Part shown: positions 11,537 through 23,800 of the stretch, piece after piece
Layout of the letters: every line of letters begins with the position of its first letter
Position numbering within the stretch: the stretch's first letter is position 1
DNA from: Rehmannia glutinosa
Lineage: Eukaryota; Streptophyta; Magnoliopsida; Lamiales; Orobanchaceae
Direction of reading: 5' to 3'
Assembly (NCBI GenBank): GCA_016081115.2
Contig: CM071929.1
Coordinates: 620,001-684,000 of the forward strand
DNA length: 64,000 nucleotides
Notes under the pieces: model-generated
The model's database searches: none
What the model was told of the DNA's origin: nothing
The model's input: the letters and a program-made list of their open reading frames with translations, nothing else
Position numbers and translations under genes: made by a program

Positions 11537-11547
11537 GCTCGATACCA
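11537..11547 (-). promoter_or_regulatory. Primer-binding site of the reverse copia element
   Basis: The minus strand reads TGGTATCGAGC one base inside the 5' LTR, close to TGGTATCAGAGC, the complement of the initiator methionine tRNA 3' end. Confidence 0.75.
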
Positions 11548-11548
11548 A

Positions 11549-12026
11549 TGTTAGGTATCGACCCATTGTCGTTGATGAACGCCATAGCCATTATACAATA
11601 GTCCAATAGACTTAACTATTACAAGATGCAGACTACGAGATAGGGATTAGGGATTACAAGCCTTTTTCTAATTAAGCAATAAACCAGAAAACACACGGCC
11701 GCATGTGATGCACACGCACAAGGGAAGACACGTTTCCATTCAAGCCGAGGCAAAGAAGCAGAAAACAAATGGCGAAGCTAAAGGCTACAAAAGCCTAAAA
11801 ACTACGTAAAAAACTTGACAACCCTTTGAGACCACCGGAGCGAATTTGAAAATGGAAGATCAAATACCTAAATCCAAGGGTCGATTTAAAGTAAAGGATC
11901 CGTGTGTCTTAGTTGGGTCAAAAAAACCGACCAGGCAAATAAGGGCTGGTTGCTTTGGGCTTCTTAATCAATGGGCCTGGACAAATGATGTATGAGCTAC
12001 CAAACAAATTGAGCCACATTCCAACA
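11549..12026 (-). repeat. 5' LTR of the reverse copia element
   Basis: On the minus strand the 478-bp LTR begins TGTTGGAATGTGGCTCAAT and ends GGTCGATACCTAACA, just before the primer-binding site. It gives the family's true LTR sequence for comparison with the stub at 3585-3605. Confidence 0.8.
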
Positions 12027-12506
12027 CTCTATAAGTTGAATATATAGGATTTCTTCAAATTATTTGAAAATTTTATCATTTCCGGTCTGTCATTTTTGAT
12101 AAGACCTATGCAATTTTAACAAAATGTTTCATCATTCAATTAAGTATTATTTGTGCAAATCTCATTATCTCTATTCTTTTATTGTAGGTAAGATAAGAAA
12201 TAAGATGGAGAAAGTGATGAAGAATATTAATTTTCATAGCTCAAATAATTTAGAAAATAATGAAACCTAATTAGATTGCACTTAGTACATACCTTTTTTC
12301 ATTTATTTGTTTTGGTTAGAGTTCAGGCCTTCAGGGTATGCTTGGATACCAAAATTACCAATTTTTATTCTGGTATATAATTTTTTATTCCAAAAATCTT
12401 ATTGCCTATAATTTTTTTTAGAAAATATACTATTCACCTATTCTAACGTTTTCTCTCACCAATCAAATCTGCCACTTTTCCAATAGAACAAATCGTTATT
12501 ACATAT
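12027..12506. other. Non-coding AT-rich flank
   Basis: I see no gene here. The sequence is AT-rich with no frame of note. The stretch GCTTGGATACCAAAA near 12343 is reminiscent of MITE ends, but no inverted partner is visible. Confidence 0.5.
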
Positions 12507-12955
12507 TGTTGGGGGGCAAAAACGATATTTAATAATTAAATATATAATTCTACAATGATTTAATATTAATTACCCAATGAGCTATTAATGGAATAACCCG
12601 ACCCAAATGAGTCCGGGACTGACCCATAGGCCGATCTCCTACGCGTCCCATGAGGCCCACTACTCAGGTATAAAAAAGTCACTCATCTTTATTTGTAAGT
12701 TATCAGATTCATAACTCGATTATTCAAGATGGGCGATTCTTGTTTTATTCTCTCTCGATCTGTCTTGTCGACTTGAGCGTCGGAGGAGCCTCCTAGGACA
12801 ACCCCGGGCCGCTCTAAAAGTTTGCGTGTGTGCAGACTAGTTCCCGTCTCAAGAACTTACAGCTCCCCGAGAAGAAGACTTGAAGACTTCCCCCCTGGCA
12901 AGAACTTTGTCAGAAACCTTAGTTTTGTAGTGATTTACCCTAAAAAGTAGCAACA
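12507..12955 (+). mobile_element. Solo LTR (449 bp) with CATAT duplication
   Basis: The sequence starts TGTTGGGGGGCAAAAACG and ends AAAAAGTAGCAACA, so the ends are TGTTG...CAACA. It is flanked by a perfect 5-bp duplication CATAT (12502-12506 and 12956-12960). A TATA box TATAAAA at 12669-12675 fixes the plus orientation. The downstream GC-rich leader with GAGCGTCGGAGG and CCCCGGGCCG is typical of Tat/Ogre-type gypsy LTRs. No internal region is left, so this is a recombined solo LTR. Confidence 0.85.
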
Positions 12956-12960
12956 CATAT

Positions 12961-13176
12961 TTTTCCACAAATTCCGCAATAATCCATTTACACATTTCTA
13001 AAATATTACAAACTATTTTTAATATTATTTTACTATTTTATGTCATATCAACTTTAATCGTTACATTTTCATCTTATATCCAATTACAATCTTAAAATTC
13101 ATCTTTTTCATTTCAAAACGTTTTTCATTACTATTCTCTAGCAATAAGATTTTTTTTTTTTTTTAAAATGAAAGGG
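12961..13176. other. Short non-coding spacer before Sirevirus copy 1
   Basis: AT-rich sequence with a run of about 17 T at 13151-13164. No gene or repeat end is visible. The five bases before copy 1 are AAGGG; the matching duplication is lost because the 3' LTR of copy 1 is truncated. Confidence 0.5.
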
Positions 13177-14748
13177 TGTTGGGAAATTTATTGTTTAGAT
13201 TTTGATGAATGCCATGTAAAACTTAGACTATAAAGTTGGCACCCCATTTTCTTTGTATTTTGCATTGTAATAGATAGGGTTGTTCGAGCCGAGTCAAGTC
13301 GGCCTATGCCTAAAATATGCAAGAAGTCAACTGGAGACTAGAATGAAGACTCATTTGTGAGGCAAATTGAGTATGGCAAGTAAGAGAAGACAGAACTCGA
13401 CCGAGAAGTATCAACCGAGATATAGTTGTGTGAAGTGTCGGTCAAGTCAACCCAAGATAACCAAGTCTCAAGTTGAAATGACGGATGAGTCATCCATGAT
13501 TGGGAGCCGACTCAAGTCATCCGGGAAGTTAAGGAAGCTGCGGTCAAGTCAAGGCAATCGAAAAGGATCCGTTGCACAAAAGTCAAGAAAGTTACTTAAA
13601 TAAGTAATACTTCCATCCGCAATATTCTAAAGTGCTCGGTCCCGAGAAGCGTGCAAAAGAAATAAACCAATGGGAGGCACCGCACTGTGTCCCGCTCGAA
13701 AAGTCGAAGGTTCATTTAATACAAGGAAATGTCAATTTCAAGGATCGCAACAAGACAAGCCAACGACCACAAGTGTCCTTTGAAAATTAACCTATCTCTT
13801 CAACGGCGCAGATTTTCAAAAGAACACTATAAAAGGCCGAGGAATCAATTTGAGAAAAGGTTACCTTGTATACCAAAACTACAAACATTCAAGTGTAACC
13901 AAGCAAAAATATTCTCAAGTTATTCAAGCAAATCCTCAAGCCCAAACTTGAAGAAAATCAATCCAACACTTACCCGTGAAGGAAAGACGACTTCAATCGA
14001 GTTGAAGAGGAAACATTTGAAGAATCAAAGGGGTCTACATTCCACGAGGATTGTAGAAAGGTTCAAGGACGAACCAGTCTCAAGCTATTGGAGGGCTTCG
14101 TGATCAAATCCAAGAAACTTAAGCAAGTAAGTGTAGTAGCAAGGAATTGCCCTGTGAAGAAGAAGCCGAGTTGGACGAGAAGCGATTGTGTGACCAAGGC
14201 ATCTCAGATCGAGTCCCAAAGGATCAAGTCATTTGTGTGATCAAGACTTGCATCGGGATCGTTAACCACTTTGTATTATGATCAATACTTAGTGGATTCC
14301 TCCGGGAGTTGGAGAAGAGAGGAGCAGGAAGAATTACCCCATCTTAGAACCTCTATAAAATTTATTGTGTCATTTAGATTTCAAAGCATTTCATTTCGCA
14401 TATTACATTATATCTGCACGATAATTTGCATTCAACCGATAATTAACAAATGCTAAAATCAAGTGTTAAAACAAACTTAAACCAAATTCAAGGGTGTTAA
14501 GTCTTCCGCTGAAAATCTCATCACAACCAAGTTAAGGTTTAGACTAAACAGATGAGTTATTCTATCAACAAACTCAACCGAGTCTGTTGAGTGGCTAACT
14601 CTGTTTGGTTAATCGACTTAGCTGTCCACCAAGGACTTAGCTGTGTATTTAACTCGAAATATTTTAAAAAAGGACTAAATTTAAAAAGTTGGTAAGGTTT
14701 ATTCAACCCTCCCCCTTCTAAACCTTACTCACACCCTTGGGACCTACA
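13177..14748 (+). repeat. 5' LTR of Sirevirus copy 1
   Basis: The 1572-bp LTR runs from TGTTGGGAAATTTATTG to CTTGGGACCTACA and is followed by the primer-binding site. A TATA box TATAAAAG is at 13828-13835. The 3' LTR (25682-27195) aligns throughout apart from many 1-6 bp differences concentrated at C/G-containing places. Confidence 0.92.
13828..13835 (+). promoter_or_regulatory. TATA box of copy 1 5' LTR
   Basis: TATAAAAG follows AAAGAACAC. The same box is at 26321-26328 in the 3' LTR and at 57503-57510 in copy 3, so it is conserved in the family. Confidence 0.65.
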
Positions 14749-14750
14749 AG

Positions 14751-14762
14751 TGGTATCGGAGC
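14751..14762 (+). promoter_or_regulatory. Primer-binding site of Sirevirus copy 1
   Basis: TGGTATCGGAGC starts two bases after the LTR and matches the initiator methionine tRNA complement except at one position. Confidence 0.8.
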
Positions 14763-14874
14763 GGTTGGTTCATTGAGCATTCTCAGTTCTTATCGAACTA
14801 GATCTCCAATCTTTCAAAGAAGTCTTTAACACTTGTTCTTACAAAGCCATTTTCAAATCAGCAAAGTTAATATC

Positions 14875-16070
14875 ATGGAAGCAAATTTAACACGCATCCC
14901 TATGTTCATTCATTTGATGAGAAAAATACGTATGCAGGCTCATCTATCGCCTTTACATGATGAGATGTGGATAGTGATAGAGGATGGGCCACCGCAAATA
15001 ATGAAGGTGAACACAAAGCAAGGAGAGCGCCGAATTTGAAGAAGAAGAGGAGGTCGCTCCTCCTAGACCAGCTATGGTTGATAAACCAAGAGCCGAGTGG
15101 ACAAATGATGATAGAAAAAGATACAATCTTGACAATGTGGCTAAGGATATACTTTACAAGACTTTGGACAAAGCCATGTTCAACAAAGTCAAATCTTACA
15201 AAAATGACCAAAGAAATCGGGATAAATTAACCTTAATTTTGAAGGATCGAGCAAATCAAGGAAAACAAATTATCTGTTGTTGTTCAAAAATTTGAAAATT
15301 TTAAAATGCTTGCAGGTGAAACAATGGATCAGTTGGATGCTAGATTTACTGAAATCACAAACGAGCTCTCAGCACTTGGGAAAGAATACACAGAAGGAGA
15401 TGTGTATGAAGATCTCGAGAGCCTCCCGGTGAGTGGGAAATGAAGACCATGGCTCTAAGACACTCGATGGATCTATCAAAAACATCCAATCATGAGCTAT
15501 TCTCAGACCTCAAAGCATATGAGTTTGAGCTAAGAAGAAAAGATCAAGAGAAAATAGTTGTGCCCAAAACAGCTGCACTCATAGTGAAGGAAGGGAAGAG
15601 AGCTGAAACCAAAGAAGTCATTGACCAGGAGGAAATTGCCTTGATGGTTAAAAGATTCAACAAGTTCTTCAACAAGAACTACAAAAGAAATAAATGTGAA
15701 TCCTCCGAAGACATTCAACTCCCTCCAAGTCAAGGGAAGATAGGCCACCAAAGAGAGCCGAGCATCAAAAGGTCGAATATCAAAGAGCCGACAACCCAAA
15801 AAATGAGAGAGCTGATCAAAAAGTTGAAAACCTGTGTTGGAATTGCAGACATCCAGGACATTTCGCAATTGACTGTCCATATCCTGTAGTCAATAAATAC
15901 AGGAATGAAGAAGAAAGGAAAGTCTTTAGAGAAAGAAGACAAGAAAAGAAAAGAGCAATGTTGGCTGCTGAAGCCGCCTGTGACACAACTAAGTCAAGAG
16001 AAGCGAAGACTCGAGAAAATAGTGAAGTCGACTACTCAAGTGACTCAACGAAGAAGAAGCTTTAATATGT
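14875..16070 (+). pseudogene. Sirevirus copy 1 gag
   Basis: The start is the ATG at 14875, giving MEANLTRIPMF, shared with copies 2 and 3. Then come HDEMWIVIEDGPPQI, WTNDDRKRYNLDNVAKDIL and TLDKAMFNKVKS, the UBN2-type Gag core. GETMDQLDARFTEI follows near 15320 and HSMDLSKTSNHELF near 15465. The zinc knuckle is C-WN-C-RHPG-H-FAID-C at 15835-15876. At least four frame changes separate these blocks. Gag builds the particle and binds genomic RNA. The order and spacing are those of an intact gag, so the breaks are small indels and not large rearrangements. Confidence 0.9.
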
Positions 16071-17210
16071 CTAATGGCTAAAGAACAAGATCAACCTGAC
16101 CAAGAAGATGAGGTACATTCTAACTCATCTCACTCAGATTCTAGTGATAGTGATTGTGACACACACACTTCATCACCCACTGATCTTTATGATTCATTAG
16201 GCAAAATGATAAAAGATTTTGAGCACATTAAATCCTCACACACACTATTAAATGAGGAAAACAACCCTCAAAAGCCAAACCTCACGGTGACTAAGGAGCC
16301 GAGTACTCTAAGTCACATAGTGATGAGAACAAAGAGTCAAGGTGAAAATGCAAAACTAATAGCAGAGATAGCGCTATAGAGAAGAGGAAAATGACCTCAA
16401 AAATGTGATTGCTTCATTCACTAAGGCATCTAAATCATTGGATGACCTTATCATGAGCCAAAAAGAATGTGGAGATAAGACAAGCATAGGATTCAATTCC
16501 TTTGTTCATAGTCAAACTCCCAAGGTGATCTTGGAAAAATGATCTTCAAGTAATGAAACTTCTCAAAAACCAAGACACCAAATCGCACACACATTCATTC
16601 CAAAGCACGCCCACGCACAAACCGGCCTAGGATATAAAGGAAAAAAAATGCCGAGTTGAGTATGCTAAGAGGACAAGCGAGAAGAAATCCAGCAGAGTTC
16701 CTCAAGCAAACTCCAAATAGGAAGTACTCTATAAAGTAGAAACAGAACTACCAAAACCCCAGAAATTCTATCAAAGGAACAAATATGATGGGAATGTAGA
16801 AACTACCAAGTCAAGTCAAGTGATTGGAATAATGTGAAATATCGCCCAAGACCTATGGAATACAAGCCTAAATGGCAAAGACCTATAACTCATCAAAGGT
16901 ATTCCAAAGGCCAAAGAGCTATTATCAAACACATATACGCACCCAAGCACCACACACAAAAATATCACAATTACCCCAAAGAAGGCAATTGCTAAAACAC
17001 ACACACACACGGGCATCTGACAAAAGAGACAGTTGTATGAACCTAAAGCCCCCAAGCAATTTGCCAAAGTGAACTATGATTATGGCACGAGATAGATGGC
17101 AACCTCTTAGAGTCAAATCATTTGGCTATAGGTTGGTTGGATCATCTTACAACACTAACCCCTCAGGACCCAGGCAAATATGGGTACCTAAAAACTAATT
17201 TTCTTGGTTG
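16071..17210 (+). pseudogene. Acidic, Ser-rich linker between gag and protease, copy 1
   Basis: The frame starting MAKEQDQPDQEDEVHSNSS is strongly acidic and serine-rich. It passes into helix-prone sequence (DLYDSLGKMIKDFEHIKSS) and then NDLKNVIASFTKASKSLDDL, likely a short coiled coil. It ends in basic, Gln/Asn-rich sequence up to the protease. This acidic-then-coil linker between the zinc knuckle and protease is characteristic of Sirevirus Gag-Pol. No enzymatic motif is present. It is conserved in copy 2 (about 42100-43300) and copy 3 (about 59740-60880). Confidence 0.75.
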
Positions 17211-18700
17211 CGAGTTCAAAGAAAGTGAGTGCCAAGGAACCTGGTACATGGATAGTGGTCATTCCGGACACTTGACAGAAACAAGAAAAATCAAGATTCA
17301 AGGAAATAAGAGGTGCAAAAGTCATATTTGGAGGAAATGAAGCTCCGGGAGGAGATAAGGGCATTGGATCTATCAAGAAAAATGGATTAGAAATCACAGA
17401 TGTTGCATATGTTGAAGGCCTCAACTTCAACTTACTAAGCATAAGTCAACTCTGTGACAAGGGCTATAATGTTGGATTCAATATGGGAGTATGCCAAATC
17501 AAAAACACTGAATCAAATGAAGTAGTGTTGCAAGGATCCGACAAAAGAACATGTATGTGGTAGATTGGTCGATTGCCACACCAAGCACTTGCTTATTAGC
17601 AAAAAGTACAGCCGAATCAAGTTGGTTGTGGCACAAGAATTTCGAGTCACCTGAATTTCAAGACAATTAACAAGCTTGCAAGGAGTGGTCTTGTAGAATG
17701 ACTCCGGACTCGGTATACAATAAGGAAAGTGTTTGTGATGCATGCGGATGGGAAGCAGATTAAATCATCATTTAAAGAGAAGTCAAGTCCATCTTCAACA
17801 AGAATATTGCATCTCTCGCATATAGATATTTGATCTGTTGAACCAACTTGATATAAGTGGGAAGAAATACACTCTAGTAGTGGTGGATGATTATTCAAGA
17901 TATACATGGACAATCTTCATGTGTAAAAAGAAGGAAACTTTGCGAAGTTACCACAGCTGATGAAAAGAGTTCAAAATGAGAAGAGTCAAACCATTATAAA
18001 GATAAGATCTGATAGAGGAACTGAGTTTGTCAATGGAATAATAACTCAGTATTGTGTTGAAAATGGTATTACTCACGAATTATCTGCGGGAAGGACTCCA
18101 CGCAAGTGAGAATGGAGTTGCGAGAAAGAAGGAACAGAACTCTCAAGGAAGGCCGCAAGGACCATGTTAGTGAAGCGGGGTTGCCTAAAAGATTTTGGGC
18201 TCAAGCAATAAACACAACATGTTATACTCAAAATAGATGCATGATAAATAGACGGTGACAAAGACTCCTATGAGATTTGGACAGGAGAAAGCCAAATGTT
18301 GCATATTTTAAAATCTTTTTGTAAATGCTCCACAACAATGGCAAGAATAATCTAAAGGCTTTTGATCTAAATGAAGGTATCTTCTGGGATACTCAACTAA
18401 AAGCAAAGCCTATAGAAATCTTGAACAAAAGGACTATGGTCACAGAAGAGTCTATCCATGTGGTTTTTGATGAACCTAATGTAAATGGAGAAGACATTGA
18501 AAGAGTTAGCTCGTAAGTGAATCACCAACTATACGAGAAGAGTCCCTATGTTGAAGCCGAAATCAAGTAATTAATCAAGGTGAAGATGAAATAGCTGAAT
18601 CTCGAGACAATTGGAAGATCTGCTTGACTAAGTGATGATGAGAGAGCTGCTCAAGATAACACAGTGCAAGACGATCGAACCCGGTGACTTACTCGACTGA
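17211..18700 (+). pseudogene. Sirevirus copy 1 protease and integrase
   Basis: The protease active site is in WYMDSGHSGHLT, with Asp-Ser-Gly at 17251-17259, intact here. The zinc-binding module before integrase shows LWHKN near 17625 and a C-x2-C (CDAC) near 17740. The integrase core contains KKYTLVVVDDYSRYTW near 17860-17910 and IRSDRGTEFVNG, with the second catalytic Asp at 18011-18013. ELSAGRTPRK follows. The catalytic Glu region (normally within NGVAERRNR) is frameshifted around 18105-18130. FWAQAINTTCYTQNR near 18190-18235 completes the core. The first catalytic Asp is lost in a shifted segment near 17815-17840. Protease matures the polyprotein and integrase inserts the cDNA. Confidence 0.88.
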
Positions 18701-20300
18701 TATGAGATGGCCGAGAGACCATCCACCGAGCTAGTCATTGGAGATGTAATAGATGGTGTAAGAACCAGATCGAGCTCAAGAAGCCATGTTCACTTGTTTC
18801 ATTTCCCAAATAGAGCCAAAAGATGTCCCCAATCATTGGATGATACACAATGGATTCAAGCCATGCAAAGAAAAGTGAATCGGTTTGAAAGAAACAAAGT
18901 ATGGGAATTGGTTCAAAGACCAACTCATCAAAATGTTATTGGCATAAAATGGGTTTTGGGAACAAAATGAATGAAGAAGGTTCTCGGGTAAGAAACAAAG
19001 CAAGATTAGTAGCCAAAGGGTATTGCCAAGAGGAAGGTATAGATTTTGATGAAACATTTGCTCTGTTGCAAGATTAGAAGCAATAAGGATGTTTCTTGCC
19101 TATCTTTGCACACAAGAACTTCACTTTGTATATCGATGGATGTGAAGAGTGCATTTTTAAATGGTATTAGAAGAAGAAGTCTATGTTGAACAACCTCCAG
19201 GATTTGAGCGAGAAGACTCTTGGAGATAAGGTGTACAAGCTCAATAAAGCTCTATATGGATTGAAACAGGCACCGAGATCATGATATGATACATTATCTC
19301 AATTTTTGACAGATAATGGATTCACCAAAGGAAAAGTGGAGAACACTCTTGAGAATTCAAGATGGAGATAGCATTTGCTTGTTCAAATATATGTAGATGA
19401 CATTATATTTGGATCTACAAACAAAGAGTTGTGTGATAAGTTCTCAAACCTCATGCAAGGCAAATTTGAGATGAGCATGATGGGAGAGCGACATTCTTTC
19501 TAGGACTTCAAGTTAAACAGTGAAGGATGGAACCTTCATAAGTCAAACAAAATACACCGGAGATTTAATGAAGAAATTTGGTATGGAAGAGAAGTCTTAC
19601 GTAAAAATACCAATGAATACATCGATCAAGATGGATATGGATGCGAGATGGCAACCTGTAGATCAAACAAGATCTGAGCACTCATTGGATCACCTGCTCT
19701 ATCTCACGCGGCAAGTAGGCCGGACATCACTTTTGCGGTAGGTGTATGTGCAAGATTTCAATCTGCTCCAAAAGAAAGCCATATGACTACAACTAAGAGA
19801 ATCCTAAGGTATTTGAAGGGATGCCAGGAAGTCGGCTATGGTATCCAAAGGAAGGAGGATTCAAGCTTATTGGTTACTCGGACTGACTATTATCTTTGGA
19901 TGTAGAGTGGACGGGGAAAAGTACTTGGTACATGTCAAATGCTTGGAAATAGGTTAATTTCTGGTTTAGCAAGCAAAATTCAATAGCCACATCCGGTGAC
20001 GAGAATACATACATAGATGCGGGCATTTGTTGTGCCCAAGTCTTATGGATGAGACAAAGAATGGTGAGAGACTATGAAATTGAAGAAAAAGAAATTCCAA
20101 TTATGTGTGATAACACAAGTGCAATTGCAATCACTCAAAATCTCGTGTTGCAATCAAGAACAAAGCACATTGATGTCGGGTATCATTTTATAAGAGATCA
20201 TGTTGAAAAGAAGGACATCACCTTGGAATATATCTCCTTTGATAAACAATTGGTGACATATTTACAAAGCCATTATGTGAATCAAGATTTGAAGAACTAA
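18701..20300 (+). pseudogene. Sirevirus copy 1 reverse transcriptase and RNase H
   Basis: RT begins with NRFERNKVWELVQRP and HQNVIGIKWVLGTK (18880-18970). KARLVAKGYCQEEGIDFDET, VYVEQPPGFE and KALYGLKQAPR follow in changing frames. The catalytic YVDD is at 19390-19401, then KFEMSMMGE and YTGDLMKKFGMEEKS. RNase H is represented by VGVCARFQSAPKESHM near 19740-19785, RYLKG near 19808, and the C-terminal MCDNTSAIAITQN and RTKHIDVGYHFIRDHV (20100-20210). The frame ends near 20298. It would copy element RNA into DNA and remove the RNA strand. Breaks occur at nearly every 100-250 bp. Confidence 0.92.
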
Positions 20301-20880
20301 AGCATGAGCTAGGGTTAATTGAGTGAGTTAACAATCGAAGACTCAAAGAGAAGAAATGAAACGAGAAAAGATGAAAATAGAGCTAAGTTTGTAACTCGGC
20401 TAAGTAAATCACCGTATCGGAAAGTCATTTGCATCGAGTTAGGTGACGGTGAGTACCCATGTGAAAAGAAAGAAGAAGAGTTAAATCGGGTAGGGAGTAA
20501 GATGAATTATTTATGAGCTAAGTGACAAAAACGCGATCATTTTTAATGAGCGGGAATGTTTTAAGGATGATGTCGGCGTAATAATGAGAGAGCGAGTCAA
20601 AAGTCGCACGACCAAGCCTATGATTGGATATAAATGTTGCCGCATTAAATGCGAAAAATTAAATGCTATTCGGTGTGCAAAATCGAGCCGTTGATCTTGA
20701 TCAAATTTCAAAATCGTCGCACGTCCTTTCATAACCCATACATATACCATTTCGTTCAATTTTTCTCACCTTACACAAACTGTCCATCTCTCTCTAAAGC
20801 AAAGAAATAAATTTTTCTCTCAAAACACTACTGATTCTCAAAGCATATTTTCAAAGTTTCGTTCGGTAAATCTTCAAGAA
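20301..20880 (+). other. Non-coding interval between pol and ORF3, copy 1
   Basis: About 580 bp without a supported gene. Copy 2 has a matching interval (38340-38900), so it belongs to the family. The stretch ATACATATACCATTTCG near 20738 and a pyrimidine-rich run before 20880 could hold a splice acceptor or internal start, but nothing in the sequence decides between these. Confidence 0.5.
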
Positions 20881-23800
20881 ATGGCATCTACTTACGATTT
20901 TGTTAAGTTGGGAAAACAAATCCACACCGGTTCTACTATGGATTTTGAAGGAATGATCAAACAGGGGTTCGACGAAACCTTTGTGAAGAAAATAGCGAGA
21001 AAGTGGAGAAGTCTGGGGTGAAACCCTTTCTCACAATGGAGTTTCAAATGACCTACGTGGAGGAGGTCGCGCATTCTATGTGAACGCCGATGTTCACGAC
21101 GAGGGCATCAAGTCCTCTGTTCACGGGAAAGAACTCACAATCACGCCAAGGATTTGGCGAACATCTTTTTGCTACGGCGGAAGGAGTCTTAGGAGATTTA
21201 TGAGGTGATGTAAACTTGGCTTTGCATGGAAGGAAGTGGCCAAACCTCGACTATCTTTGCGAAGGTTGTCTACACCACACCGGTGACAAGAAGTGAAGGA
21301 AGACTATCACAAGATGTTGGATATTGTTGCTAAATGCGTAGATATCAAATTTGGAAGCTTTAATCAGCTGTCCAAAACCAAGCTGATCGTGATGGCTGCG
21401 ATCATAGAGGAGAAGAAGGTGAATTGGGCTGAGTTTGTATACAGCAGACTCTGCCAAAATATTGGGAATAAGTCATTCAAGGCAGATGGATCGTTCGGAG
21501 GATCTTGAGGTATGGCCTGGTGATTGGCGGTTGATGGAAGTGAAGGAGTTCCACTCGACATGGAAAGGCGTTCCATGTCAACAAGAAGATGTTCTGATCA
21601 AATCTCTCCGGAGCACAGAGGAGAGCTTATGCCAAGAGAGCAGGCACAAGTGAGGGGGAATCAGCTGACCCTGAGGATACAACTGTTGTCTCCCATCCGA
21701 AGAAGAAAGGCGCCCATGCGGTGGAAAAAGATCGCTTTGCCCAAGCAACAAAGAAAACAAAAGATGCACTGACCTGCGACCCACAGTGGAGAAGGACCCT
21801 CAAATACCTTCTCCGATTGTCAAGAAAATGAGGATCGGCAAGCCTAGAAAGCGCTCCTCGAAAAAGAAAGAAGCACCGGCCCCGCCGCCAGGACTTAGAG
21901 GAAAGCGCATCCGAACAGAAATTACTCGGTAAGGACCAAAAGGAGAAGACTCTTCAAGCAATCAAAGCTTGATAAAACAGTTAGTCGCCACTCAATTTGG
22001 AACATATCAAAAACAATTTGGAGAAGTAGAGTCTCAGAGATTATTGATGAAAGCGCCAAGGCCGCTGCGACCGATCAGCAGAGGCAAGTTGAAGACCAGC
22101 TATGGACAGAGCAATGAGGAAAAAAAGCGGTGAGATTTGAATCTCTGTCGACAGGATCGCATCTCCGCTTGTGACAGACGCTCGCTGAGGGTGAAGAGCG
22201 GCAAGCTCTACAACCCTCCATTCCCGAGAAAGGAGTTCAGCGGGAAGATGATGATGATGATGTGATCATGTTATCTCCACCATATCCGGACATTCAAAAT
22301 TATCTGCGAGAATGGAGGAAGTGGAAGTTTGAGTCGATCTTGGGAACATTCCAAAGACATAAGTTTATTGAAGAAGAAGAAGAAGCGATGGATTTCCTCG
22401 GTTTGACCACGTAGTCCAGGCATTGGATGAGGAGAAGCGCCGAGATATTTTAAACATCTTCAAAGAAAAGGAGAATAAGCGATTGGCGAGAAATGAAGCC
22501 CGAGAGAAGGCCAATATCTGTCCATTCACTGGAACCATCGATCACACTCATCCTCACCTCGATGTTCTCTCGGGAAGTGATGAGGATCGGACCTCTTCTT
22601 GCTCTGAGAAGAGTTGGAAATGCAGCAAGCCATGCGGGAATCTAGAGTAATGCATGAGCAACAACTGATGGAAGGACCTGGAGAGTCTTCCAAATCACAG
22701 CTTGAAATTGACTCTATGGGAGTGGTGCAGCAGATTGCAACTGTTGTTCTTTGCGACCACTTCCGGCTCACTCACGAGGAAGGATATAAGGGTGCTGGCG
22801 ATGAAACGGGAACTTGGGGACCCAAGTCGAGCCAACCCTTATTGAAGGTGTCTTACCACCGCCCCAACGACTGAACACTCAAAGGGAAGCAGACGGGAGT
22901 TTGGAGGAAAGTGACCCCAAACCAAGTCACTCGGTGGTGTGCCGAGGGGGAAACCGCCTCCACTGTAGCTAGGTCGGAGGTTCTTTGCAGACGACTCCAC
23001 AACGAATCTAGGAGGTGAAGTGGAGAAGGAACAAGAAAAGAAACACAGACAAGTTGTCACGACGATGCTCGGACAATTAAATTTGTCTCGGTGAAGTGCC
23101 AATCGGCTGCAGTAGTCGAGGACGCTGGCGATGCGGTCGAGGCACATGATGGATCGCCCGGGAGTTAACACTGGGCAATGAAAGTGCAATCCATGGAGTT
23201 GAGACTCCAGTGGATGCCACCTCTAAAGACCCTAAGACAGTTGAGTCGTTGATGGGATTGTCCAAGGCCTCATTGCAGGTTGAGATTGCACGAGGTAGTG
23301 AAGGCCAACGGGAGGTTGAGACTTCCGGGGTAAAGAGACAGAAGCACGTAACATCCCCTACTATCATAGATGCATTTGAGAAGGAGATAAGTGCCCTTCA
23401 CGATTCCCAAGACAATCGATGTAACATTTTCGGGATCCGAAAGTGAAGATGAAGTGAGTCATCCCCCACCGCAAATCCAAAAGACTCGGATGAGGATGTT
23501 CTCCCAAGCACGAGTAAGTCCAATCTTAAGGCTACTCGCCAAACTTTTAATTTTGATGATGAGCCACCTCTCCAAATCTCATCATCTTCCGATAACGCCA
23601 CCGATACGGCCGAGGACCGGACAACTCAACATGAAACACCAGTGAGACCGACGAAGTTGTTAAGACAGTGAGGCTCGGCCAGTGGGTCCATACCACTACA
23701 TCGCCTTGTGAATCACGATCAATCGCGCAGCTCCCAAAGTTGCAGAGATCGACACAACAGGCACATCACGGCCCACGAGTTACCGTTGAATAGATTTCTT

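Larger units (their letters stand above)
3585..12026 (-). mobile_element. Degenerate Ty1/copia element in reverse orientation, itself hosting a solo LTR
   Basis: Read on the minus strand the order is 5' LTR (11549-12026), primer-binding site, gag with a zinc knuckle, protease, integrase, RT, RNase H, polypurine tract and a 3' LTR stub. Integrase before RT defines Ty1/copia. The LTR start TGTTGGAATGTGG and the tract GGTGGAG differ from the Sirevirus copies, so this is a separate, probably older lineage. It is broken by a 2387-bp solo LTR in protease and by about 0.7 kb of foreign-looking sequence between gag and protease. The 3' LTR is reduced to about 21 bp, so no target duplication can be shown. 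Reading frames are heavily decayed. Confidence 0.85.

Noticed and set aside
11099..11566. 155-codon open frame in the reverse copia leader
   Set aside because: It crosses the primer-binding site and runs into the LTR and shows no domain.
14751..14762. tRNA-like strings next to the LTRs as tRNA genes
   Set aside because: They are 11-13 bp primer-binding sites complementary to initiator tRNA, not tRNA genes; no cloverleaf sequence was seen in the window.
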